Below are positions 49,775 through 58,681 of a DNA stretch of 64,000 nt, one piece after another. The stretch is from Sipunculus nudus (Eukaryota; Annelida; Sipuncula; Golfingiida; Sipunculidae). Where the stretch lies: the NCBI GenBank assembly GCA_026874595.1, contig CM049314.1:70880300-70944299 (forward strand), in the 5' to 3' direction. The translations under genes and the position numbers were made by a program. Below the pieces are notes generated by a model. It was given only the letters and a program-made list of their open reading frames with translations. It was not told where the DNA came from and ran no database searches. Position 1 is the stretch's first letter. Each line of letters starts with the position of its first letter.

Positions 49775-49862
49775 CCTTTATATGACCTGTGAAAAACACC
49801 CAGGTCCCTTGCTCCTGCTTCAACTTCAACTTTTCAAGTATCTTCTTCACAAATTTGTCCAT
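49775..49862 (-). CDS. First coding exon of the gene in the large TIR element
   Basis: ATG at 49862; the exon reads MDKFVKKILEKLKLK, QEQGTWVFFTGHIK and ends AAGG followed by donor GTAAGG, phase 1. It lies inside the right TIR, as expected for the 5' end of an element-encoded gene. The basic, amphipathic start gives no family. The next exon with matching phase may be 47557 downward (DPDTASIKLETKWLQ). Confidence 0.5.
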
Positions 49863-50009
49863 GTTGAACTAGAAGACGCTACAAAACACGTGGACAAACA
49901 CGCAGCTCCTATGCAGCATCCAATGAGGAAAGGCGATCGCGCACGTGCCCCCGTGTCGGAAACAAATCTAAATGTTACTTTGTATCAGATTATCAGTTTG
50001 TGGGCAACC

Positions 50010-50135
50010 AATTGGCCGCGGTCGGTGTCAACCAATATTCTGGGCTCTACTCAAACAATATATGGTTGATTTTAACCAATATCTGCTTCAACCAATTAAA
50101 TTGGTAGCTGTTTCAACCAATCCGTTTTTAGAGTG
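50010..50135. repeat. Right TIR and subterminal repeats
   Basis: TCAACCAATATTCTGGGC, TGGTTGATTTTAACCAAT and TTCAACCAATTAAATTGGT lead into AACCAATCCGTTTTTAGAGTG, the inverted match of the left end (the terminal 20 bases are counted from 50135). Confidence 0.78.
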
Positions 50136-51033
50136 CAGTCTGAACTACTTTACGTCATCATACCGCATGGAAGGTTTCTATCTTTTTTCACTACTACAAA
50201 TAAAAAAAATCACGCACTCTTTTTCTAACACAGATGGCACACCCACGTTTTATATCAGGTCATGTAATAATTCGTGACACAAAATGTCTGTTTTGCGTTA
50301 GGCTTGGTTTTACCGTGTTGCCAACGAACTGGGAAGTGGTTCGAACGTCTGTCGTTATGGGCAATACAAATAATTTACAACATGCGTGATCGGCCAGACT
50401 GCGCTGTGTAAAGAAAAAAACCGGTTTTTTTAATACACCTACTCAATATTGCCGATCTCGGTCCGCTGTTTCTTTGCAATGTTGGGAATAACATGGAAAG
50501 GAACGCCTATTTGACTGAACTTGATAACGGTTCCGGGATATTAGATGAAAAATACTGTTTTATTGTTTATAATGAATTTTTAATGAAGAATCAGACCAAA
50601 AGAGCGGGCTTTCGCGGGTTAAAAGCTAAAGCTGGTGATACCGGCGTTTATCACATCCGATTAACGCATCCGGTCATCGCATCCGTCTACACACTATTGG
50701 ACACTATAATTTCTTTTAAATATGCCATATACCTCCGGCGACGATTAACATGAACGCATCCGGTAAACGCACAGGGCATTCCACTTTATTACGTAAAATT
50801 GGGAAAGCCCTCAATTCCACCATGTGTGCTCTTAAACTTATCGAAAGACGATTTGCGGAGCTCATTGATGGTGTATTACCCTAAGGAAGCACCCTATGTC
50901 TAAAATACGCAGCATCTTACCGGGACACATAAAAGTGCTCTTGATGCAATAAAAAGCTACCTTGGAACACTATAATGGCAGGCAGGGGCTTCGCTGGAAA
51001 TTTTATTTTTTTATGTGTGTGGGGGGGGGTTTC

Positions 51034-51037
<4 letters not shown>

Positions 51038-51104
<67 letters not shown>
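51038..51104. repeat. (TA)n microsatellite
   Basis: Pure TA run. Confidence 0.95.
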
Positions 51105-51107
<3 letters not shown>

Positions 51108-51229
51108 GTTATTATGTATTTTAGGTTTAAAGGCTGACACCTTGATCTGAAGAGATAAATGGAGGTACCGTGAGCTGTTTGACGCTTGTATGTGTCATGT
51201 GTTGTCGCTTGGTTGCCGACCGTTCATTG

Positions 51230-51450
51230 CGTGTGATAAATGGGTGCGATATTTATAAACGCAATGCGATAAACGCTGGTATGTGTCACGAAAACTACGC
51301 TCTCATTGGTCTGATAAAAGGTTTGCCCTGTGTCAGCCCTGGTGGTGAAACCTGGAGAAATTTTGCGACACAACGCAGCGGTTTAAGCGAAGGAGATATA
51401 CTGCGCTGTATATACTGCGTCAGGAGGGCAGACTAGGTAGGTACGAATAC
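51230..51450 (+). repeat. Dispersed repeat shared with 5.2-5.46 kb
   Basis: TACGCTCTCATTGGTCTGAT and CAGCCCTGGTGGTGAAACCT, then GAGAAATTTTGC; same order as the copy near 5300. Confidence 0.4.
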
Positions 51451-52489
51451 TACGACTGCAACTACTATTCCGCACTGAGCAGAACTGATAGTCAGGGATT
51501 GTGGGTATAGAATTCTTACGTAGACAATACACTGAGGGATCTATATATATATATATATATATATATACTAGCGGCGTAGGTATAAAAGCAGTAAAGATGG
51601 TTATGTAGTCCTTTCAAATACGTTGGAGAAGAATTGTTTCAAGGCAAAAATAAAAAAAACACACTGGAGTTGTTCTTGATAAACACTTTAGGTTATAAGT
51701 AATATTATGCAAGCATGATGCGCATGTGAAATGTACACAGGTGTTTCCCTAAAATCTAATCACTTAGCTTTTGAGGTTTGACAGTTAAGACATGTAGTAT
51801 CGGCAATTCCCAAATTCAGAACCAGAAGAGGTTCGTTTAGAGTAGAAACGACCTCTGGCGAAGGGTTGGTATTACACTAGTTATCATTTGCGGCATTGTG
51901 GATTGTCATTCCATACAAACATTCCTCAGCACACATGTCCAATGATATGCACTATTTTTTTTTTAAAGTTTTTCCTCACACTTTAGTGGCAATACCTAAA
52001 ATTATCATGTTCATGCATGTTTGATGCGAACCCGGATTAATTTGAACTCATGTTGACTACGCAACCTGAGTAAGGGGAAAGTAAATAAAAGGCTTTCCTT
52101 TACCACTTGCGGTATATGACAAATCTACAGGATGTTTATAGAAATCGAGTGTTTTTTCATCAAACACTCCAATAAAGCGTGTATGGGGTCACTGCAGTTT
52201 ACACTTTCACATGAAGGCGACCCCACGTCACTGTCACGAAAAAGGCAAGTCGCAATGTGTTTATATCGGCGGTTGAACACAGTATAAAACATTTTGTATG
52301 CACTTCATTGCTCTGTCTTCAAGAACATTCTTGAGCAAATAGCTAGGTCTACGGGGAGACTTGAAAGAGTCTGATTAAAGAAATAATAAAGAAGGAAATA
52401 ATGAAGGTTTTATATATTCATTATACGAACACAAATCAAAATTTGTCTTATCAAACATTATATTTAAACTAGAAATCTGCATTCTAACA

Positions 52490-52770
52490 AATGCTACCTT
52501 CAGTCATTCAGTTATTCATCCCATATTCCGAGGTTCATTCGTGCATAAGTGAGTCTACGTTTGTGAATTTTCATTGCTAACGTTCCTGGATCTGGATCAT
52601 GTGCCGGATCCAGACCAAAATCGATTCTGCAATGTCCCATTCCGAAAATGCCCTGAGAATTTCATGATTGCATGAGTTATGTTGTGAATAAACATACAAA
52701 TACACGTACACATACACACACAGGAACGTGAATTAACGCATACCTTCCTGGCGGAGGCAATTACATGGTA
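52490..52770. repeat. Dispersed repeat, copy 2
   Basis: Same orientation and block order as 40280-40640, ending CTTCCTGGCGGAGGCAATTA. Confidence 0.55.
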
Positions 52771-53260
52771 CATGCACTTAGTAATGAAAAAAAAACAAAA
52801 AAACTTCCAGCTATTTTTAGTAACGTCGCTTACAATCTGTTACCTGCAGATGGCGCCCTTGACGCATGAATGCAAATCAGGTAACCCCCAGTTTTACGAA
52901 CAGATAACAGACTTGTAAACAATGTTAAACATCGAGCTATGTTTCGAGGAGACTTATACAGATTATAATATGGGCAATTACTAGTATTTTAGAATTTTTC
53001 TGTTTATCTTTTATCTTTTCAATGACGGTGAAGTGATTTGCACCTCGGGATATGTAGTCAACGGTAAAGTGATTTATTACAGGACTGATTAGACAAAAGC
53101 TCTTTATAACCATTCTCTCTCTTAACAGCTAGCGCTTTTCCTATGTCAAACGCCAACTTCTATTTATCGCATATATTCATCGTGTGATATATGTTATAAA
53201 CTTTTTATCTCAAGAGATTTGACCTCAACCGTGATGTTACGTATACGCAATGAAACAAGT

Positions 53261-53297
53261 ATATAAATCCCTTTTAGACTTTGCTTTCCAGTCAGTT
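53261..53297 (+). promoter_or_regulatory. TATA plus initiator, unit 1
   Basis: TATATAAA-type box (AGTATATAAATCC, 53259-53271) is followed 32 bases later by TCAGTTT with the A at 53294, a good arthropod/metazoan-style initiator match. It precedes the ORF at 53380. Confidence 0.45.
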
Positions 53298-53379
53298 TGG
53301 TCAATACTATATGAACAATACAGCACATGTGTGTTTAACAATATAGCTATCTTATTTTTTATAGGTGGGGCAATAAACC

Positions 53380-53622
53380 ATGAGAAGCTTGTATACAAGT
53401 GCCCTTAGAACATCAATGTTTCGTTTAACGTTAACTCAAAATAAAGGAAGATTGCATGGTAGATTGTTATCCAAAATGTCTGACTACAAATCGCTTTTAC
53501 AAATTACGCTTCTGACCCCTTCTGTGTTATTCGCTCGCACACAGGCACCCGCACATACACACACACCCTCACATACACACAAGAGATTTGACCTTAACCG
53601 TGATATTACGTATACGCAATGA
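53380..53622 (+). CDS. Unknown ORF, tandem unit 1
   Basis: An 80-residue open frame. It starts MRSLYTSALRTSMFRLTLTQ then NKGRLHGRLLSKMSDYKS. The start is rich in Arg, Ser and Leu with almost no acidic residues, like a mitochondrial targeting peptide. It runs into CA-repeat-encoded HTHTPSHTH and ends inside the next unit, so it may instead be exon 1 of a spliced gene. Product not recognised. Positioned about 86 bases after an initiator-like site. Confidence 0.4.
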   Translation: MRSLYTSALRTSMFRLTLTQNKGRLHGRLLSKMSDYKSLLQITLLTPSVLFARTQAPAHTHTPSHTHKRFDLNRDITYTQ

Positions 53623-53629
53623 AACAAGT

Positions 53630-53666
53630 ATATAAATCCCTTTTAGACTTTGCTTTCCAGTCAGTT
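53630..53666 (+). promoter_or_regulatory. TATA plus initiator, unit 2
   Basis: Identical to unit 1, shifted by 369 bases; precedes the ORF at 53749. Confidence 0.45.
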
Positions 53667-53748
53667 TGGTCAATACTATATGAACAATACAGAACATGTG
53701 TGTTGAACAATATAGCTATCTTATTTTTTATAGGTGGGGCAATAAACC

Positions 53749-53982
53749 ATGAGAAGCTTGTATACAAGTGCCCTTAGAACATCAATGTTTCGTTTAACGT
53801 TAACTCAAAATAAAGGAAGATTGCATGGTAGATTGTTATCTAAAATGTCTGACTACAAATCGCTTTTACAAATTACGCTTCTAGCCCCTTCTGTGTTATT
53901 CGCTCGCACACAGGCACCCGCACATACACACACACCCTCACATACACACACAAGCGCCAAGGATCACTTCTTGGTCTGCTAA
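53749..53982 (+). CDS. Unknown ORF, tandem unit 2
   Basis: A 77-residue open frame identical to unit 1 over the first 45 residues; one change follows (LLAPS for LLTPS). It ends HTHTSAKDHFLVC outside the repeat. Because it is followed by unique sequence, this is the unit more likely to belong to the original gene, with unit 1 the duplicate, or the reverse. No family recognised. Confidence 0.4.
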   Translation: MRSLYTSALRTSMFRLTLTQNKGRLHGRLLSKMSDYKSLLQITLLAPSVLFARTQAPAHTHTPSHTHTSAKDHFLVC

Positions 53983-55043
53983 AGAGGTTATGTCGTCCGA
54001 GGAAACAACTGTGACAATAATTGAACCATTAAGCAGTTATATCAGCCAAGTGTAATGTTAGCCGTGAAAACACGATACAGTAGGCGTCCCAATTGGACCG
54101 ATATAAGGACTACATTGAGTCGCTGACACCAGACATATCGAAAACTGCGCTGCAGTGAACGTGTAAACGATATCGCTGTGCAAAGCAGGTGATCTGAACA
54201 TTAGGTTATGTGTGAGGAAATAACACAAAATTAAACATAAAATCATTCAATCCTAAGCGTATGTACCTCTGGTGAACGCCGTGATATCCAGCCCATCCTA
54301 GGACCTAACTTTCGGTCACAACAAAATGCTTGTTTAAGGGCACAATTCAACACACATGCAAAATATTTTCGCGCATGGCGGGTGTTGCTAAAAAGCGAAA
54401 ACCCATTTAACATTTAATACTCGTAAGGGGTGACGAAATATTTCCCCATCGTGATTTTGACTGCACTTTTTGACATGGCATATGCTGCCACTCTGGCATC
54501 TCGACTCACTCTTGTATGTCGGAGGTACAAAAGTACCGCCTAAGAAAATATATGTGTTGAGTTGTATACGTGACAAATATAGATTATATATTGAAGATGT
54601 CTGTGGCCGATTGTTATGCCTTTCCCTATCTGCTGTTTGGTTTTAAATCCTAATTGTTTAAAACCTAAGATCAGCAGAATAGATTTTTATCAATATTTGC
54701 TTCGCGATTTTGTAACTGCGATAAAAGGACTTTGTTTGGACAACAAGCGATAGAGCATTATCAGACTATTCCATTATCAGTATCGTTTATCACTCTTCAC
54801 ACGCTAAGTCTTAAATACAATAACTCCTAAGATTATAGGAAACTCTTTTCATTACTATAAAAATATACACATTCAAATTTTCACAACTCCTTGACCTTGT
54901 TAAAGTACTAAGTATCACAAACAAAGCAAAGACGATCTGTCATTTGCATATTGAATACACAGGTTGAAAAAAATCGGCCCTTTATCAAAGACTTCAACAC
55001 TTTATAGTTATCTATTAGTATTTAGAATTTCTAAGTCCGTTTC

Positions 55044-55047
<4 letters not shown>

Positions 55048-55114
<67 letters not shown>

Positions 55115-55143
55115 ATATATATATATATAAATATATATATATT
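55048..55143. repeat. (TA)n microsatellite
   Basis: TA run with a GTCCATA interruption. Confidence 0.94.
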
Positions 55144-55256
55144 ATTGACTTCGAATGTCACATCAACATTGAGAGGCAAAATATACAGTTTCAACATTTT
55201 GTACAATATCACAGCATGAATAGTGTCCATGAGTACAAACGTCAGCAAAGGCGATT

Positions 55257-55300
55257 ACAGTAAATCCTCGATTATAAGTCGAGAGAATGGGTGACACGTT
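55257..55300. mobile_element. pogo/Tigger-like terminal repeat remnant
   Basis: CAGTAAATCCTCGATTATAA is close to AGTAAATCCTCGCTTAACGA at 15346. Only one end is evident. Confidence 0.42.
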
Positions 55301-55549
55301 CACATTAATGATATCGGTAATCGTATGAACGAAGTCCGCCAGAACTTCAACATGAAAAGATGTTGATAAAAAATCGAACATATATTAAGAAATTTCGAAA
55401 TTCCTTCTTGATGACAAAAATCCTTTACTTCCAACTGTATAAATCCAAAATCTTTGCTGAAACATAAAAACTCAGTAATTCTTAGCCTAGATATTGTGCC
55501 GCTCTCTCGTATCCAATTTAAGACATTTAATTCTACTACTTTCACGATT

Positions 55550-55582
55550 ACACACACACACACAGCACCATCACCACACCAT

Positions 55583-55650
<68 letters not shown>
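55550..55650. repeat. (CA)n(TA)n(GA)n compound microsatellite
   Basis: Consecutive CA-rich, TA and GA runs. Confidence 0.93.
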
Positions 55651-55652
<2 letters not shown>

Positions 55653-55907
55653 ATTTCAACCTGTATCCATCTGTTTAAATTTCTTTGGCATATAAAGAAA
55701 TGAGGTATATGAAATTAAAACACTGAAATCAATTACAGAACTTGGAAGCATCAGAATTGTACGAGTATAAAAATATATATACCAAACTTGAAAATAGGTA
55801 GATAAGCTTTGGTATTATTATGACCATATCTTTGTAAAATGAGTAATGAAAAAACTGAAAAAGTACTTTTAAACACAACCACATACACAACATACATCAT
55901 ATAACTG

Positions 55908-56240
55908 CTAATGTTTTACCAGAAGAAATATTATTATCACAAAGATCATAACCCGAAAAAAATTGCCGTGCGCTGTTCCACGAGCATTTATAGCTATCAC
56001 TCCCGTGGCTATCATCGAGTTACTGCCGGTATTATTGACAGGAGTATTAATGGTACCGTTCGTGTTGTTATTGTAAATATTGTTTATCCAGTCAATATAG
56101 CTGCTTATTCGGGTGTATACGGACGGATGACTCTGATAACACGTGATGTTGTCGTCACCTTTACCCCATGACGTAATACCAGCCACGATCCAGGGGTCAT
56201 TTGGACTCCGCCGACACTGCAAGGGGCCGCCACTGTCACC
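55908..56240 (-). CDS. S1A serine protease copy C, terminal exon
   Basis: This open exon follows a good acceptor (TATTTTACAG at 56241-56250 on the minus strand). It starts GDSGGPLQC and continues [17 protein letters not shown] and [15 protein letters not shown], matching the last exons of copies A and B. A short Asn/Thr-rich stalk with NNT and NGT sequons follows, then [18 protein letters not shown] and a stop. That end is a hydrophobic anchor, either a GPI signal or a C-terminal membrane segment. The more upstream exons were not seen between 56241 and 58420 and may lie beyond the LINE that fills the rest of the window. Same strand and architecture as copies A and B, so it probably belongs to the same dispersed cluster. 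Confidence 0.78.
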   Translation of the reverse strand, partial: GDSGGPLQCRRSPNDPWIVAGITSWGKGDDNITCYQSHPSVYTRISSYIDWINNIYNNNTNGTINTPVNNTGSNSMIATGVIAINARGTAHGNFFRVMIFVIIIFLLVKH

Positions 56241-56685
56241 CTGTAAAATATAACACCGGTTATATATGTATCACAACCAGCAGCTCATGTCAATAACAAA
56301 AACACGAATACCACATATATAATCATCGTCTCAAACATATCAGTTTATAAAATTATGTTACGTGCCGTTACACACATATATGATCCACACCCCAACAGTT
56401 GTATACTGTGTGAGGATAGTTACAACGGCAGCAAAGCGCTCAAATGCTGGATCAACGGTACTAGAGATTGCAACCATAACTCAATGGGAATCGGTCGCCA
56501 CTATAGTAGAGATATTCATGAATATTCATGACCAGTAACTTGGTGTGTTTGTTAATCAAATTTGTACAAAGGATAAAGAGGTGTTTTCTCAGATTTGATT
56601 CGCTCTGATTTAGACATGTGGACCATAATATAAAACTCGAGAGTCGAACTTCTGCTATAAAGGTTGCTGTTTTTAGAAATGGCTT
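56241..56685 (-). other. Intron of protease copy C
   Basis: Sequence upstream of the terminal exon; no preceding S1A exon seen here. Confidence 0.4.
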
Positions 56686-56689
56686 CGGC

Positions 56690-57990
56690 AAGGAACAAGG
56701 AACCCATGGATCACTGTTCAGCTGAAGCTGACTGTGAAGGTAAAAATCTAAAATAATATCAAATGGAGATACATTCTGAGAGGAAGAGGTAATATTGGCC
56801 ATGAATGGTTGTTATGGTTGGTTTATATTGATGAGTAAGAAATTGTAGAAAATAATATATTGTGATCTAACCATGTGTTTCCTAATTTTGAAACTTAACA
56901 TGTAAGCAGGTTGTGAACCTAAGATCTATACTATTACCAGGATCATTTGTTGGCTTACCAGGATCATTTGAAAAGCTGTTGACAGTTTAACAGTTTACAC
57001 ATTTGCTCATCAGATCCTATATTTTTTTATTATACCATTTTTCCCCAAGTTTATAAAATGTAAACAGTTGCAATATAACTAACTGCCAAGTTCAGTGGTG
57101 CAAGGACTTGGTGGTGGTGGTGGTGGCGGTGTGGTTCGGGGGGGGGGGGGGTGGTGATGATTGGAGTTACAATATCTCTTTTCATACATACAGGAAATGA
57201 AACATAAGTCAACAGTACTTACAGGATAGAGAGTTGATTCACAATTACTGAATATATTTAAAAATGGACAGACAGACTGGCAAAAAAAAACAAAGCTGAT
57301 CACTTTATTTCCCATCCTTCTGAGACAGAAAAATAATATATTATTTTCAATTAAATCTTAATTTTTTATTATATATTTCCTGTATTGGATACATTTTATA
57401 CAGTGCACAGGATTCCCAGTGCACAGATGCAAGGACTCAGTCAGGGGTGGGTGGGTGGTGTTGATAAGAGTTACAGAACCTCTGCATATACATACAGGAT
57501 AAGAAATTAAATTCAACAGTGCTTACAGGAAAAAAAGATTTTACTGATTCTACTGAATCAGGAAAATAATGAAAAAATTTGCATTAGATCCTCATTTTTT
57601 TAGTACATCAATTTTTTTTTCAAGTTTATAAACTTTTATTAATTATGTAATACTGACCTGATTGCTTGTGGCATTTACATAGAAAATATATTTACATGGA
57701 GAATACTAATGGTAACTATGAAAAAAAATTGATAAGTAGTACTGATATGTGGTAGCCCTGGAGTGTGATAATAGAGTTTTTAATGGAAAATTGAGTTTTT
57801 TCTCGAAGGAACGAAGTAGCAGTGACCCAGTTTTCTGTTTGGTAGAAAATTTTTGCAACATCTAACAGTATGCCAAATTTTGAATTGGTAAGTCTAACGG
57901 TTTAAAAACGTGCCAGTCTAACGGACGGACAATAGACCATAATCATAGCTCCGATTACTTAAAGTCAGCTGAGCTAATAATATTAATAGT
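56690..57990 (+). repeat. Second copy of part of the large TIR element interior
   Basis: Blocks match 44020-46470 in order: CAGCTGAAG and GAGGTAAT with GATGAGTAAGAAATT; ACCATGTGTTT; GTGCAAGGACTTGGTGGTGG; CTCTGCATATACATACAGG; GAAAATAATG; and the terminal TCTAACGGACGGACA with AGTCAGCTGAGCTAA. It lacks the TIRs and some insertions present in the larger copy. It lies between the copy C exon and the LINE. Confidence 0.65.
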
Positions 57991-58421
57991 TGTAAAGGTA
58001 ATTGTTGCATGTCAAAATGATAAGTGCGTGATTAAAAAAAAATATGGAGATTTTGTAGCCATGGTAATGGAAATTTTGAATTTGATATTTATAAATTATG
58101 GTTTAACTTTTAATCAACGGGAGTTACAAAATAAGCATTATAGCTCAACCATATTTTATTTCATGTCTATGGGAATTAGAAAATGTTCAGTATCAGCAAC
58201 AACAAAAAGTTCTTGGTCTCAAATAGTTAACCAATACCAGAAGGAGAAACGTCATTTCATGATATGACATTTTTCGATATTTAAGTGATTGCGTTAAACT
58301 TCTCACTGATAAGTACGGACGCTTGTAAGTGTTCATTTTGCCGACTTATTTCATACAATATCCATGCTCCATACGAAGATATTTTTTTTTGTCATTACTG
58401 TAGTATGAATTCTGATTAATC
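57991..58421. other. Spacer before the LINE 3' end
   Basis: An AT-rich stretch with an open frame at 58028-58267 (79 aa) of no recognisable family. Confidence 0.4.
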
Positions 58422-58438
58422 TTTTTTTTTTTTTTTTT

Positions 58439-58446
58439 TTTTTATT
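58439..58446 (-). terminator. LINE polyadenylation signal and tail
   Basis: On the minus strand CCAATAAA runs directly into about 22 A residues, marking the 3' end of the element. Confidence 0.75.
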
Positions 58447-58681
58447 GGCATAATACATATACATAAACATCGACAGAAATAGGCAACATTTATGTACATA
58501 TACATACATAATTACAATATACATAGACAAGGACAACACAGTAACTGATACTAATGTGGTGAAAAAAAATGCCTTGTAATTCATAATTCACTTATAAAGT
58601 GCATTCATATATATTTATATCTATTTAAACATACATATATATATATATATTTATGTAGTCATAACATTCTTACAAGTAAAA

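Larger units (their letters stand above)
40792..50135 (-). mobile_element. 9.34-kb DNA element with TIRs and a split gene
   Basis: Left end CACTCTAAAAATGGATCGGT; the reverse complement of the right end is CACTCTAAAAACGGATTGGT, 18 of 20 bases the same. Both ends are rich in TTGGTTGA/TCAACCAA subterminal repeats: dense over 40815-41090, sparser over 50010-50120. A gene on the minus strand starts 273 bases inside the right end and has coding-like exons with splice signals down to about 41.7 kb. The architecture is that of an autonomous DNA transposon with a transposase gene containing introns. A target-site duplication is not obvious (at most CA). Other repeats and (TA)n tracts interrupt the interior. 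The family is not recognised. Confidence 0.6.
50136..53210. other. Spacer right of the TIR element
   Basis: Holds (TA)n runs at 51038-51104 and 51541-51567, the 51.2-51.45 kb repeat shared with 5.2-5.46 kb, and the 52490-52770 repeat. An open frame at 50493-50753 (86 aa) contains repeated ACGCATCCGGT blocks and no known motif; not called. Confidence 0.45.
53212..53949 (+). repeat. 369-bp tandem duplication
   Basis: 53212-53580 and 53581-53949 are about 98 percent identical (roughly half a dozen substitutions), each starting AAGAGATTTGACC and ending in a CA-rich tract. Each unit holds a TATA-like box, an initiator-like site and an ORF start. Very recent. Confidence 0.92.
53983..55907. other. 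Spacer upstream of protease copy C tail
   Basis: Contains (TA)n at 55048-55143, a pogo-like end at 55257-55300 and a (CA)n(TA)n(GA)n tract at 55550-55650. No gene recognised. Confidence 0.45.

Noticed and set aside
50300-50345. Possible tRNA B-box (GGTTCGAAC) near 50337
   Set aside because: No A-box at the right distance and no cloverleaf could be drawn.
50493-50753. 86-residue open frame with ACGCATCCGGT repeats
   Set aside because: The repeated DNA words explain the frame; no protein motif recognised.
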